Shown here piece by piece: positions 8,756 through 17,846 of a DNA stretch of 56,076 bases; position 1 is the stretch's first letter, and each line of letters begins with the position of its first letter. The position numbers and the translations under genes were made by a program. The notes beneath the pieces are model-generated. The model saw nothing but the letters and a program-made list of their open reading frames with translations. It made no database searches and was not told where the DNA came from. The stretch comes from Planctomycetota bacterium. GTDB taxonomy: Bacteria > Planctomycetota > UBA1135 > GCA-002686595. Where the stretch lies: positions 1 through 56,076 of the forward strand of contig JANQEJ010000096.1 in the NCBI GenBank assembly GCA_028278425.1. The letters are read 5' to 3'.

Positions 8756-10486
8756 TCACCGTTTGGTGGGGGCGGCCGCGGCCTGGCGCTTCTCGATCTT
8801 CGCCCAGGTGTCGCGCAGCGACACCGTCCGGTGGAACGCCGGTGCACCCGGCTTCGACTCGACCGGATCGGCGTGGAAGTAGCCCACGCGCTCGAACTGG
8901 TAGGTGCTGCCCGGGACGGCGTCTCGGAGGCTCGGCTCGAGCTTGCAGCCCGTGAGCACCTCGAGGCTCCCCGGGTTCATGTTGTCGAAAAAGTCCGCGC
9001 CCTCGGGCACGACCTCCGGCTCGGGCACGGCGAAGAGATGGTCGTAGAGCTTCACGTCGGCCTCGAAGGCGTGCTCGGCGGAGACCCAGTGGAGAATGCC
9101 CTTGACCTTGCGGCCGTCGGGCGGCGTGCCGTCGCCGCTCTCGGGGTCGTACGTGCAGCGGAGCTCGACCACCTCGCCGCTCGCGTCCTTCACGACCTCG
9201 TCGCACTTGACGTAGTAGGCGTACCGCAGCCGCACCTCGCGGCCGGGGGCGAGCCGGAAGAACTTGCGCGGCGCCTCCTCGCGGAAGTCGTCGCGCTCGA
9301 TCCACACCTCGCGCGTGAGCGGGACCTCGCGCGAGCCCGCCGACTCGTCCTCGGGGTTGTTGACCGCGGCGCGCATCTCGGTCTCGCCCTCGGGGAAGTT
9401 CGTGATGACGACCTTGAGCGGGCGGAGCACCGCCATCCGCCGCTCCGCGCGCCGGTTCAGGTCGTCGCGCAGGTGGTTCTCGAGCACGACCATGTCGATC
9501 CGGGCGTTGAACTTCGTCACGCCGACCGTGTCGCAGAAGGCGCGGATCGCCTCGGGCGTGTAGCCGCGCCGCCGCATGCCGCGCAGCGTCGGCATGCGCG
9601 GGTCGTCCCAGCCGCCGACGTGCCCTTCCTCGACCAGGCGGAGGAGCTTCCGCTTGCTCGTGATCGTGAAGTTGACCGCCAGCCGGGCGAACTCGATCTG
9701 GCGGGGCGTGCTCGGCGCGGTGATGTTGGCCAGAAACCAGTCGTAGAGCGGCCGGTGGTTCTCGAACTCGAGCGTGCAGAGCGAGTGCGTGACGCCCTCG
9801 AGCGCGTCGCACTGCCCGTGCGCCCAGTCGTACATCGGGTAGATGCACCAGTCGTCGCCCGTGCGGTGGTGGTGCGCGTGCAGGATGCGGTAGAGCACCG
9901 GGTCGCGCAGGTTCAGGTTGGGCGCGGCCATGTCGATCTTCGCCCGGAGGGTCCGCGTGCCGTCGGGGAACTCTCCCGCGCGCATGCGCGCGAAGAGGTC
10001 GAGGTTCTCCTCGACGGAGCGCTCGCGGTACGGGCTGTCGCGCCCGGGCTCGGTTACGGTGCCGCGATATTCGCGCGTCTCCTCCGCGCTCAGGTCGCAG
10101 ACGTAGGCGAGCCCCTTCTCGATCAGCTCGACGGCGAACCCGTAGAGCTCCTCGAAGAAGCCCGAGGCGTAGTAGAGCCGCTCGCCCCAGTCGAAGCCGA
10201 GCCAGCGGATGTCCTCCATGATCGCCTCGACGTACTCCGCCTCCTCCTTGGTCGGGTTCGTGTCGTCGAAGCGGAGGTTGCACGCGCCGCCGAAGCGCGC
10301 CGCGATGCCGAAGTCGACGCAGATCGCCTTCGCGTGGCCGACGTGCAGGTAACCGTTGGGCTCGGGGGGAAAGCGGGTGACGACGCCGTTCGGCGCGCGG
10401 CCGGCGGCGAGGTCCTCCGCGACCGCGACCTCGAGGAAGTTGCGCGGCCCTTCTCCGTCCTCGGACGTCGTCTCGGAGGTCGTCAT
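8756..10486 (-). CDS. glnS: glutaminyl-tRNA synthetase
   Basis: Class I aminoacyl-tRNA synthetase charging tRNA-Gln; 576 aa, close to the usual bacterial length. Motifs are [16 protein letters not shown] (HIGH element, 40-55), RFDDTNP, and the KMSKS-equivalent loop ITSKRKL (275-281), in which the usual Met is Thr. The anticodon-binding beta-barrels follow ([44 protein letters not shown]). The ATG at 10486 is 74 nt from the divergent ECF gene, so this gap probably contains the promoter of the minus-strand run that continues into dsbA, the HEAT gene and the cytochrome gene. Confidence 0.97.
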   Translation of the reverse strand: MTTSETTSEDGEGPRNFLEVAVAEDLAAGRAPNGVVTRFPPEPNGYLHVGHAKAICVDFGIAARFGGACNLRFDDTNPTKEEAEYVEAIMEDIRWLGFDWGERLYYASGFFEELYGFAVELIEKGLAYVCDLSAEETREYRGTVTEPGRDSPYRERSVEENLDLFARMRAGEFPDGTRTLRAKIDMAAPNLNLRDPVLYRILHAHHHRTGDDWCIYPMYDWAHGQCDALEGVTHSLCTLEFENHRPLYDWFLANITAPSTPRQIEFARLAVNFTITSKRKLLRLVEEGHVGGWDDPRMPTLRGMRRRGYTPEAIRAFCDTVGVTKFNARIDMVVLENHLRDDLNRRAERRMAVLRPLKVVITNFPEGETEMRAAVNNPEDESAGSREVPLTREVWIERDDFREEAPRKFFRLAPGREVRLRYAYYVKCDEVVKDASGEVVELRCTYDPESGDGTPPDGRKVKGILHWVSAEHAFEADVKLYDHLFAVPEPEVVPEGADFFDNMNPGSLEVLTGCKLEPSLRDAVPGSTYQFERVGYFHADPVESKPGAPAFHRTVSLRDTWAKIEKRQAAAAPTKR

Positions 10487-10560
10487 GGCCGGTAGGATAG
10501 AAGTTTCCCCGCATTCGGGGAACGTCCGCCCGAGCCGCGCATGGAAGGGGGCGGAACGCC

Positions 10561-13074
10561 ATGCAGCCCGTGGACCCCACCGTGGCGGAGTTGCTCGAGG
10601 ACTCGGGCTGGATCCGCCGCTTCGCGCGCCGCCTCGTCGGCGGCGACGAGGAAGCCGCCGACGACCTGGTGCAGGACACCTGGCTCGCGGCGCTCGAGCA
10701 CCGGCCCTCGACCGCGGCCTCGGCGCGGCCGTGGCTCGCGCGCGTCCTGACCAACCTGGCGCGCCAGGGCGCGCGGAGGCGCGGCTCGCGGCCGGCGAGC
10801 GAGGCGCTGGCGGACGACGCTCCGGGTGGCGACGACCTCACGGAACGGGCCGCGAACAGGGCCGAGCTCCAGGCCCGCCTCGTGCACGCGGTGCTCGCGC
10901 TCCGCGAGCCCTTCCGCTCGACGCTGCTCCTGCGCTACTACGAGGGCCTCTCCGCCGACGAGATCGCGCAGCGCGCCGGCGTGCCCGACGCCACGGTGCG
11001 CACGCGCCTGAAGCGGGGGCTCGACCAGCTCCGCGCGCGGTTCGACCGCGAGCACGGCGGCGAGCGTCGCGCGTGGGCCCTCGCGTTCCTTCCGCTGGCG
11101 CGCGACGCGGGGGTCGCCGGAATCCTCGCGACAAAGACCGTCCGCGTCGCCGCCGGCGCCGCGGCGCTTCTCCTGGTGGCGGTCGGCGTACGCGAGTGGA
11201 CGGCTGCTCCGGCGCCGGGAGACGAGACCGGGACGCGCGGCGACGTCGCCGCAGCGGTGCCGGCGCCGCCTCCGGCGCCGCGCGCGGAACCGACCGCCGC
11301 GCGGGTCGACGCGCCGCCGGCCCCGGTCGCGGACGAGCGCCGCCCGGTCGAGCCCGCCGCGAGCGCGATCGAGACTCCCGGTCTGGCGCGCGCGCCGTGG
11401 CGCGTCCTCGTCACCGACGCGGCCACCGGCGAGCCCGTCCCCCATTACGCGATCGAGATCACCGCGGGCGAAGCCCCGCCGGCTGTGGAGACGACGGGCG
11501 CCAACGGGTGGCTCAAGACCCGCGCGTCGTATCCCGCGCAGACCTTCGCGCTGCGGCTCCTCGACCATCCGGAGGGCGCGGGCGCGGGCGACGATCCCTG
11601 GGGCAACCCGATCGGCGCCGCGGCGCGGGTCTACTTCGACCCCGAGCGCCCCGGGGAAAGCGACGAGCTCCGGATCGCCGTCGGACCGACGTACCGGCTG
11701 CGCCTCTCGCCTCAGGAGCTCGTGCACGTGGCGCCGCTGCACGCTTCGTTCGTCCGCCCCGGGCAGGCGATGCTGGCCGCGTACCTGCGCGACGCGCACC
11801 ACGCGCTCGTGCGCTTCGAGGGCGACGCGCCCTGGGTCCGGTTTCCGGAGCTCGGCAACCGCGCCATGCTGCCGCCCGAGGCGCCGTGGGTGCTCGAGCT
11901 CACCACGCGGGACGGACTGGTCGTCGGCACCGCCGAGGTCGCGACGCTCGAAGGCATCGCTCCGATGCCGGCGTACGTCGAGCTCGAGCGCAGGGCGCGG
12001 CTCACCGGCCGGGTGCTCGGCCCGGTGAAGGGCGCGAACGTCGCGCTCACGCCGATCGCTGCGCCGGTGGACCCGGACGACCCCTCCTTCCTGCCGAAGC
12101 TCCTGTCGGAGGAAGACGGCGCCTTCGACTTCCCTTTCGCGCCCGCCGGGGGCTACGTGCTCGAGGTGCGCTCCGCGCGCCACGCGCCCTTCGCGCTGGA
12201 GCTCGAGCTCCCCGCGGGGGAAGCCGTGGAGCGCGACGTCGAGCCCGTTGCGCTCCCCATCGCCGGCGACGTCTCCGGACGGCTTACGAGCACCACGGGC
12301 TCCTACCGGAATCCCGTCGTGCTCTTCCTCCGCCGGGACGACGTCGAGCGCGTGCCCCTGACCGCGCAGGTCGAGTGGACCGAGGTGGCCGGGCGCTTCG
12401 AGGCCGCCTTCGCCTTTCGCGACGTGCCCGCGGGGCGCTGGACGCTCTCCCTGCACGCCTTCGACGACGACCGCCCGTGGAGCCCGCCGCCGATCGAGGT
12501 CGAGGCTCCGGCGGACGGGCTCCTCCTCGAGTGCCGGGACGGGACACCCGCGCACGACTTCGGCTTCCTCGTCGTCGACGCGGACACCGGCGACCCGATC
12601 GAGCGCTTCCATTTCGGCTACACGCTCGACGGCGGCGGGCAGAGCTCGATGACGAACGCCGGCTCCGGCGGGAGGCACCTGCGCGGCGTGCCGGCGGAAA
12701 CCGACGTGCGCTGGGCGGTCAGCGCCGACGGCTACGAGACCGCCTGGGGCGACGCGTCGGCCTTCGACCTCGACGACCCGGACGGCGGAAGCACGCGCTT
12801 CGCCCGCGTCGCGCTCCGGCCCGGCTGGTCGGTCCGCGTGCGCGTGTCGCGCCGGGAGGAGCCGGTCGCCGGAGCCCTGCTCCGCGGCGACGGAGTCGCG
12901 CTGGGCAGGACGGACCGGCGGGGCGCGCTCGTCGCACGCGCCGACGCCGAGCCCGCCGAGCTCTCCGTCGAGCTGGAGGACGGCACCGTCGTCCGGGACG
13001 TGATGCCGGCGGAGCGGCCCGACCTCCCGATCGCGTGGGTCTGGGTCGACGTCGTCCTCCCACCCGCCGACTGA
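10561..13074 (+). CDS. ECF sigma factor fused to a membrane anchor and large extracytoplasmic region
   Basis: An 837-aa fusion. Residues 1-165 form an ECF sigma factor: region 2 around [17 protein letters not shown] (29-45) and region 4 with [30 protein letters not shown] (124-153). A single hydrophobic helix follows (about 195-211), then a Pro/Ala-rich linker (215-270), then about 560 residues of beta-rich domains resembling carboxypeptidase-regulatory or SpaA-like repeats (e.g. [19 protein letters not shown]). This topology places the sigma domain in the cytoplasm and the remainder outside. It could act as a membrane-tethered, self-regulated sigma factor, or be released by proteolysis; both ideas are inference. 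No separate anti-sigma gene is adjacent. Confidence 0.85.
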   Translation: MQPVDPTVAELLEDSGWIRRFARRLVGGDEEAADDLVQDTWLAALEHRPSTAASARPWLARVLTNLARQGARRRGSRPASEALADDAPGGDDLTERAANRAELQARLVHAVLALREPFRSTLLLRYYEGLSADEIAQRAGVPDATVRTRLKRGLDQLRARFDREHGGERRAWALAFLPLARDAGVAGILATKTVRVAAGAAALLLVAVGVREWTAAPAPGDETGTRGDVAAAVPAPPPAPRAEPTAARVDAPPAPVADERRPVEPAASAIETPGLARAPWRVLVTDAATGEPVPHYAIEITAGEAPPAVETTGANGWLKTRASYPAQTFALRLLDHPEGAGAGDDPWGNPIGAAARVYFDPERPGESDELRIAVGPTYRLRLSPQELVHVAPLHASFVRPGQAMLAAYLRDAHHALVRFEGDAPWVRFPELGNRAMLPPEAPWVLELTTRDGLVVGTAEVATLEGIAPMPAYVELERRARLTGRVLGPVKGANVALTPIAAPVDPDDPSFLPKLLSEEDGAFDFPFAPAGGYVLEVRSARHAPFALELELPAGEAVERDVEPVALPIAGDVSGRLTSTTGSYRNPVVLFLRRDDVERVPLTAQVEWTEVAGRFEAAFAFRDVPAGRWTLSLHAFDDDRPWSPPPIEVEAPADGLLLECRDGTPAHDFGFLVVDADTGDPIERFHFGYTLDGGGQSSMTNAGSGGRHLRGVPAETDVRWAVSADGYETAWGDASAFDLDDPDGGSTRFARVALRPGWSVRVRVSRREEPVAGALLRGDGVALGRTDRRGALVARADAEPAELSVELEDGTVVRDVMPAERPDLPIAWVWVDVVLPPAD

Positions 13075-13082
13075 GGCCAAAA

Positions 13083-13096
13083 AACCGGAATCGGTT
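13083..13096. promoter_or_regulatory. palindrome upstream of ECF sigma gene
   Basis: AACCG-GAAT-CGGTT is a perfect 5+4+5 inverted repeat in the 58-nt gap between the fused ECF gene and the next ECF gene, about 37 nt before the GTG start. It could be an operator, part of an autoregulated ECF promoter, or a weak terminator stem for the gene before. No clear -35/-10 pair is seen. Confidence 0.35.
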
Positions 13097-13132
13097 GCGG
13101 CCGAAACCGGCGCCCGGAGACTCGAGGGCACG

Positions 13133-13651
13133 GTGAGGACAATTTCCAGCGGGCAGGCGAGGGCCGTCGAGGAGATGATCCTGCGGCACCAGGGGGCCGT
13201 GCGTGGCTACCTGGTGGCGCTCGGCTGCCCGGCGCACCTCTTGGACGACCTCGTGCAGGACGTGTTCCTGTCGGTGCTGGGCTCCGCCTTCGAGGACCGG
13301 GGGCCGGCGTCGACGGCCGCCTTCCTGCGCACGGTGGCGCGCCACCTCTTCCTGAAGACCATGCAGCGCGAGCGCAGAGAGCCCCGGGCGAGCGAGCTCG
13401 CCCTCGCCGAGGGCGCCTGGGAGGAGTTCGCCGGGAGCGACGGCGGCGACTCCTACGTCGCCGCGCTGCGCGACTGCCTCCGCGGGCTGCGCGACCGGGC
13501 TCGCGACGCGCTCGAGCTGCGCTACGGCAAGCGTCTGCGCCGCGAGGCGATCGCCGGGAAGCTCGGGATGTCGGAATCCGGCGTGAAGTCGATCCTGGTG
13601 CGGAGCAAGAAGCTCCTGCGCGAGTGCGTGGAACGGAGGCTGGCCTCGTGA
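13133..13651 (+). CDS. ECF-type RNA polymerase sigma factor
   Basis: A 172-aa sigma-70-family factor. Region 2 includes HLLDDLVQDVFLSVLG (about 36-51) and region 4 includes RDALELRYGKRLRREAIAGKLGMSESGVKSILVRSKK (about 123-159). The GTG at 13133 is preceded by a purine-rich GAGGG at suitable spacing; an ATG 14 codons in is an alternative. The stop overlaps the next gene by 4 nt (GTGA), so factor and regulator are translated as a pair, as is usual for an ECF factor and its FecR-type or anti-sigma partner. The trigger is unknown. Confidence 0.9.
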   Translation: MRTISSGQARAVEEMILRHQGAVRGYLVALGCPAHLLDDLVQDVFLSVLGSAFEDRGPASTAAFLRTVARHLFLKTMQRERREPRASELALAEGAWEEFAGSDGGDSYVAALRDCLRGLRDRARDALELRYGKRLRREAIAGKLGMSESGVKSILVRSKKLLRECVERRLAS

Positions 13652-15213
13652 GCGGCCCGCGCGAGCGACTGCTGAACCACGCCCTCGAGCGCGCCTTCAC
13701 CGAGCCCGAGGTGGACGAGGAACGCGCGCGCAAGATCGCCGCCGCCTGGGAGCGCGGCGTCCAAGGAAGCGGCATCGACGACCTGCCGGAGAACGGGACC
13801 GCGCTCGAGCCGGACGCGCGCAAGCCCGCCGAACCGCCGGCGCCGGTCCACCGCTTCGCGACGCCGCGCCGCGTCGCGGCGGCCGCGGCGGTGCTCGTGC
13901 TCGGCGGCGCCGCGCTCTGGCTGGCGAGCCGCGGCGGGACCGACCCCACGCCCGCATCCGACCCGCCCGTGCTCGCGCGCGCCGCGTCGCCGGTCGAAGT
14001 GCGCCGCGGTCCGGCGCGCTCGTCCGGGCTCGAGATCCGCGCCGGCGACGAGGTGTTGAGCAACGCGGACGCGCCGGTACGTCTCGATCTGGAACGCGGC
14101 GGCGCGCTGACCCTGTACCCGGCGGCGCTCGTCACCTTCCCGGAGGACGAGGCCGCGGAGCTCCTGCGCGGCGATCTCGCCGTGGAGACGCCGGCCGCGG
14201 GCGGGTTCCGGCTCGGCGCCGGCTTCGCCGACCTGCGCCTCGAGGCGAACGCGGGCGTCGAGGCCATCCTGGAGGGCGAAGCGCCGGCGCGCGTCCTGCG
14301 CGTCGCCGTCGCGCGAGGCGGAGCGGAGCTGCGCCTCGGCGCGCTGCGCGAGCCGCTCGCCGCCGGCGACGTGCGCATCTTCCGCGAAGCGGACCCGCCG
14401 CCCGTTCCGCCGACCGCCGACGACGAGGCGGAGGTGCTCGCGCGGCTCGCGAAGATCTTCCCGGAGAACTACAAGAACCGCGGGATGTGGATGGAGGAGC
14501 TCGACCCGCTCATGGAAGAGCTCGTCGAGTTCCTCGAGGAACGCCCCGGCGGCTGGGCGGTCGTCGAACGCGAGGCCTCGCGCGCGCTGACCAAGCCGGA
14601 TACGCCCTTCCTCTACCGCGAGACGTACCTCGGCGTCGCTTGCTGGAACGACTCCGGCGTCTCGCTCCCGATCCTGCGGCGCCTGTGGCTCCTCGCGCCC
14701 GAGCACTTCCAGATCGACCACGTCCTGTTCGGCGCGCGGCTCGGCGCCTTCGAGCTCGAGCGCGAGATCGACGCGATCGTCGCCGCCGCGGAGGAAGAGG
14801 AGCGCGCGAAGACCTCGGAGGACCTCGTGCTCGCCGCGGCCTGGCTCGCGAGCCGCGGCGACGCGAACGGGCGGCGCATCCTCGAGGAGTTCCTGAGCGC
14901 GCCCGACCCGCCGGACGCCGACCTCCCGCTGCGGTGGGCCGCGGCCGTGGCGCTCGACCGCGGCGGCCTTCCCGCCGCGTGGAACCGGATGCGCGACGGC
15001 GTCGCGCGGGACGTCGAGGAGGCGCTGGACGCCGGCGCGCCGCTGCGCGCGGCGAACCTCGTCCTCCAGGCGGAGTTCGCGCGCGACCTGCGGGCTTCGG
15101 ATCCCCTCCGCCTCGAGTTCCTCCAGTACCGCCGGATGGGTCATTTCGACACGCGCGGAGCGGTCGTCCAGACCGAGGCGGAGATCCGCGCGGCGTTGGC
15201 GGACCTTTTCTAG
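13648..15213 (+). CDS. FecR-like membrane regulator with helical C-terminal module
   Basis: A 521-aa probable partner of the preceding sigma factor. The N-terminal cytoplasmic part (1-73) is helical and charged, then comes one transmembrane helix (about 75-93), then a beta-rich FecR-like region (about 110-250; VEVRRGPARSSGLEIRAGDEV, VRLDLERGGALTLYPAA). The last about 220 residues are helical and clearly related to the C-terminus of the next gene's product: WNRMRDGVARDVEEALDAGA here against WNRLQKRVHEEVIAALDDGA there, then LQAEF in both. The GTG at 13648 overlaps the sigma stop codon. It probably senses an envelope signal and holds the sigma factor; this is inferred from architecture. Confidence 0.75.
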   Translation: MSGPRERLLNHALERAFTEPEVDEERARKIAAAWERGVQGSGIDDLPENGTALEPDARKPAEPPAPVHRFATPRRVAAAAAVLVLGGAALWLASRGGTDPTPASDPPVLARAASPVEVRRGPARSSGLEIRAGDEVLSNADAPVRLDLERGGALTLYPAALVTFPEDEAAELLRGDLAVETPAAGGFRLGAGFADLRLEANAGVEAILEGEAPARVLRVAVARGGAELRLGALREPLAAGDVRIFREADPPPVPPTADDEAEVLARLAKIFPENYKNRGMWMEELDPLMEELVEFLEERPGGWAVVEREASRALTKPDTPFLYRETYLGVACWNDSGVSLPILRRLWLLAPEHFQIDHVLFGARLGAFELEREIDAIVAAAEEEERAKTSEDLVLAAAWLASRGDANGRRILEEFLSAPDPPDADLPLRWAAAVALDRGGLPAAWNRMRDGVARDVEEALDAGAPLRAANLVLQAEFARDLRASDPLRLEFLQYRRMGHFDTRGAVVQTEAEIRAALADLF

Positions 15214-15311
15214 CGATTCCCTGCGTCCGTTTCGGGCTCCCGCCGACTCGAGCGGCAAACCCGCCCGGTCCGCCCCGCCGGAGCTTTCGTTCCAACGCAG
15301 GAGAATCCCCC

Positions 15312-16280
15312 ATGAAACGGAAACGTTTGATCGCCGCGCTGGCCGCCTGCCTGACGTTCGCCGGAACCGCCTTCGCGGCGCCCGGCGAGGGCGAGCTGAC
15401 CGAGGCCGAGGTCGCCGAGATCACGGCCGCCTTCGAGGCGGTGCTCGCGGCCGACGCCGAGGCCGAGATGAAGGCGCTGTGCGAGCGCAAGGCCTGCGGC
15501 GAGAAGGCGCAGTGCGAGAAGACCGGCGAGTGCAACCTGGAGTGCGACTGCGCGCCCACGGGCGAGCTCTTCGCGTACAAGCTGAAGAAGAAGCCCGCGG
15601 CGTGGAAGGTCGTCGGGCCGCTCGCCACGGAGCGCTTCGCGGCGAAGTCGACCTCGCCCGAGCACAAGGAGCGCATCCTCGACCTGCTCGCCTGGGCGGG
15701 CGGGACCCACGACGCCTTCGTGCTCACCGACGAGCTCTTCGCGGCCGAGCCGCAGAGCTTCAACCGCGAGCACCTGCTCGTCTTCAGCGCCTACGGCCAC
15801 GAGAACGTCTTCGCCGAGGTCGAGAAGCGCGCGAAGAAGGACGTGCGCTGCGCGGCGGCGCTGGCCTTCAAGAGCGGCAAGAAGAAGGCGACCGATTACG
15901 AAGCCAAAGAGGGTCACAAGCTCACCGGGAAGAAGCTCCTGGCCAAGACGGCCAAGGCAAAGTTCGACCCGGAGACGTTGACGGACACGCTGGTCGCCGC
16001 CGCGGCGCTGAAGCGGCACGGCCACGAAGAGCACTGGAACCGGCTGCAGAAGCGGGTCCACGAGGAGGTCATCGCGGCGCTCGACGATGGGGCAACTGAC
16101 CGAGCCCGCGGGCTGGCCCTCCAAGCGGAATTCCTCTACGAGACGCTGTCCGGCAAGGACAAGGGTCTGAGCCTGAGCTATCTGGACAGCCGTCTCGCCT
16201 TTCACCAGGCCGCCCGTTCCGGTGACGTGGCGGATGCCGATCAGGTCTTCGAGCTGATCGAAAGCATCTCGCCCCTGTAA
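15312..16280 (+). CDS. secreted protein sharing a module with the FecR-like regulator
   Basis: A 322-aa protein with a textbook signal peptide (MKRKRLIAALAACLTFAGTAFA). A short Cys-rich segment follows (CERKACGEKAQCEKTGECN, then CDC; residues about 57-80), which could bind metal or form disulfides. The remainder is helical, Lys-rich and homologous to the C-terminal module of the protein encoded just upstream. No family is recognised. An AGGAG lies 11 nt before the ATG. A strong terminator follows, so this closes the sigma/regulator operon. It may be the extracytoplasmic partner or ligand of the regulator; that is a hypothesis based on shared domain and position. Confidence 0.72.
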   Translation: MKRKRLIAALAACLTFAGTAFAAPGEGELTEAEVAEITAAFEAVLAADAEAEMKALCERKACGEKAQCEKTGECNLECDCAPTGELFAYKLKKKPAAWKVVGPLATERFAAKSTSPEHKERILDLLAWAGGTHDAFVLTDELFAAEPQSFNREHLLVFSAYGHENVFAEVEKRAKKDVRCAAALAFKSGKKKATDYEAKEGHKLTGKKLLAKTAKAKFDPETLTDTLVAAAALKRHGHEEHWNRLQKRVHEEVIAALDDGATDRARGLALQAEFLYETLSGKDKGLSLSYLDSRLAFHQAARSGDVADADQVFELIESISPL

Positions 16281-16294
16281 GCGATGGGATCGGG

Positions 16295-16344
16295 CCCCCG
16301 TCGCCGCCTGCTCCGTGCGAGGCGGCGGGGGTCCGTTTCTTTTT
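16295..16344 (+). terminator. Rho-independent terminator
   Basis: GC-rich stem with left arm CCCCCGTCGCCGCCT (16295-16309) and right arm AGGCGGCGGGGG (16320-16331), with a 2-nt bulge, followed by TTTCTTTTT (16336-16344). It lies 14 nt after the stop of the secreted protein gene and ends the sigma-regulator transcript. Confidence 0.85.
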
Positions 16345-16372
16345 GTACGGTCCACGAGCCCAATCCCCCGCC

Positions 16373-17818
16373 ATGCTGAGCCAACTCCTTCTCCTCCTTC
16401 CCCTGATCCTCGCCGGCGACGACTTCGCCGAGCGCAAGAAGGCCGCCGGCAGGGACGTCGGCAAGCTCTGGGAGCTCGCGCTCTGGTGCGAGGCCCAGGA
16501 GCGCGAGGACGACGCCGTCGCCACCTACGAGCGCATCCTCAAGCTCGACGCGGAGCACGAGGGCGCGCACGAGAAGCTCCGCCACCATCGGTACGACGGG
16601 AAGTGGTTCGAGACGTACAGGGCGCTCTCCGCCTACCGGCGCGCGGAGGAGGAGCGCATGGCCGAGAAGGGGCTCGTGCGCTACGGCGACGGTTGGGTCG
16701 ACGAGAAGGAGCTTCCCTTCGTGCGCATGAAGTGGACGAAGGACGACCGCGGCGACTGGATCAGCCCGGCCGCCCTGGCCAAGCGCGCGGAGGAGGCCAG
16801 GCTCGCCGCCGAGGGCTGGCAGCAGCAGGACCTCGTGTGGGTCCACCCCGACGACTTCCAGCGCTGGCGCGACGGGCTCTGGAAGTGCGGCGAGGAGTGG
16901 CTCGACACGGCCGCCGCCGACGCCTATCACGCGGAGATCGGGAGCTGGTGGGAGGTCCCGGGCGAGCACTTCGTCGCGCGCTCCACGTGCGGCCGCGAGT
17001 CGGTGCGCTGGATTACCTGGTGGGCGGACCAGACGTACCAGGACCTCGTTCGCGCGACGGGCGTCCATCCCGAGGAGAAGCCGAGCTTCGTCGCGCTGAA
17101 GAGCCTCGACCAGTACAACGACTTCGCCGCCGGCAACGCCCAGGCGCAGCGGCCCGCGGCCGAGTCGGCCGGCTGGTCCTCGGTGCACTACGCCTTCCTG
17201 GCGGACAGTTGGGTGACGTTCGCGGGCAACGCGGCCGACTACGACGGCGGAGGCGTCGCCTACTGGGCGACGGGCGACGAGGCGCTCGCGCCCTTCGGCC
17301 AGCACTCGGTGCGCCACGCCGCGGCGCAGTCCTTCCTCGAGGCGATCGACCCGAGCTGGAACGCGATCAGCCACATGGTGACGCAGCCGCCGGGAACGCC
17401 GATGGACACCGAGGCGTTCCATTCCGAGAAGGCCCTGCCCACCTGGTTCCGCTACGGCGTCGCGTCGTACGTCGAGCGCTACTTCCGCGACGCGAACGTG
17501 GGGGAGGACGGCGACCCGCTGTGGGCCCGCAAGTGGGCCACGGACAACCTGCGCAACCAGGGCGGCCTAAGCGACCTGGAGGAGATCTTCGCCTTCCGGC
17601 TCGACACGAACGACCCGGACGGCTCCTCGCGCCTGATCAGCGAGGCGGGCCTGCTGATCGCCTTCGTCCTCGACGGCGAGTGTCGGGCCGTGCAGGAGCA
17701 GCACCAGGCGCTGAAGATGGCGCTGAAGAAGGGCGGCGACACCGAGGCCGCGGCGCGCGGGCTCGAGCAGGCCATCCTCAAGAACCAAAAGAAGCTGCGG
17801 ATGTTCGGGAACCTGTAG
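16373..17818 (+). CDS. secreted peptidase-like protein, probably catalytically inactive
   Basis: A 481-aa protein with a signal peptide (MLSQLLLLLPLILA). Residues about 16-75 form a TPR-like helical start (LWELALWCEAQEREDDAVATYERILKLD) common in planctomycete exported proteins. The C-terminal half resembles DUF1570/gluzincin peptidases: LPTWFRYGVASYVERYF corresponds to the usual WLxEGLAxY ligand block, but the expected HExxH is replaced by a segment reading HSVRHAAAQSF and the ligand Glu by Tyr. It therefore looks like a pseudo-enzyme. The gene sits between a terminator and a palindromic hairpin, so it is transcribed alone. The start was chosen at the ATG immediately before the hydrophobic core. 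Confidence 0.65.
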   Translation: MLSQLLLLLPLILAGDDFAERKKAAGRDVGKLWELALWCEAQEREDDAVATYERILKLDAEHEGAHEKLRHHRYDGKWFETYRALSAYRRAEEERMAEKGLVRYGDGWVDEKELPFVRMKWTKDDRGDWISPAALAKRAEEARLAAEGWQQQDLVWVHPDDFQRWRDGLWKCGEEWLDTAAADAYHAEIGSWWEVPGEHFVARSTCGRESVRWITWWADQTYQDLVRATGVHPEEKPSFVALKSLDQYNDFAAGNAQAQRPAAESAGWSSVHYAFLADSWVTFAGNAADYDGGGVAYWATGDEALAPFGQHSVRHAAAQSFLEAIDPSWNAISHMVTQPPGTPMDTEAFHSEKALPTWFRYGVASYVERYFRDANVGEDGDPLWARKWATDNLRNQGGLSDLEEIFAFRLDTNDPDGSSRLISEAGLLIAFVLDGECRAVQEQHQALKMALKKGGDTEAAARGLEQAILKNQKKLRMFGNL

Positions 17819-17846
17819 TTTCGTACGGTGCCGTACAAAACTACAG
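17813..17846. terminator. bidirectional hairpin spanning two convergent stop codons
   Basis: Arms CTGTAGTTTCGTACGG (17813-17828) and CCGTACAAAACTACAG (17831-17846) pair over 16 positions with a single G-U type wobble and a 2-nt loop. Both convergent genes use the TAG inside an arm as their stop codon. The short U/A tracts lie inside the stem. It probably ends or stabilises both transcripts. Confidence 0.7.
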
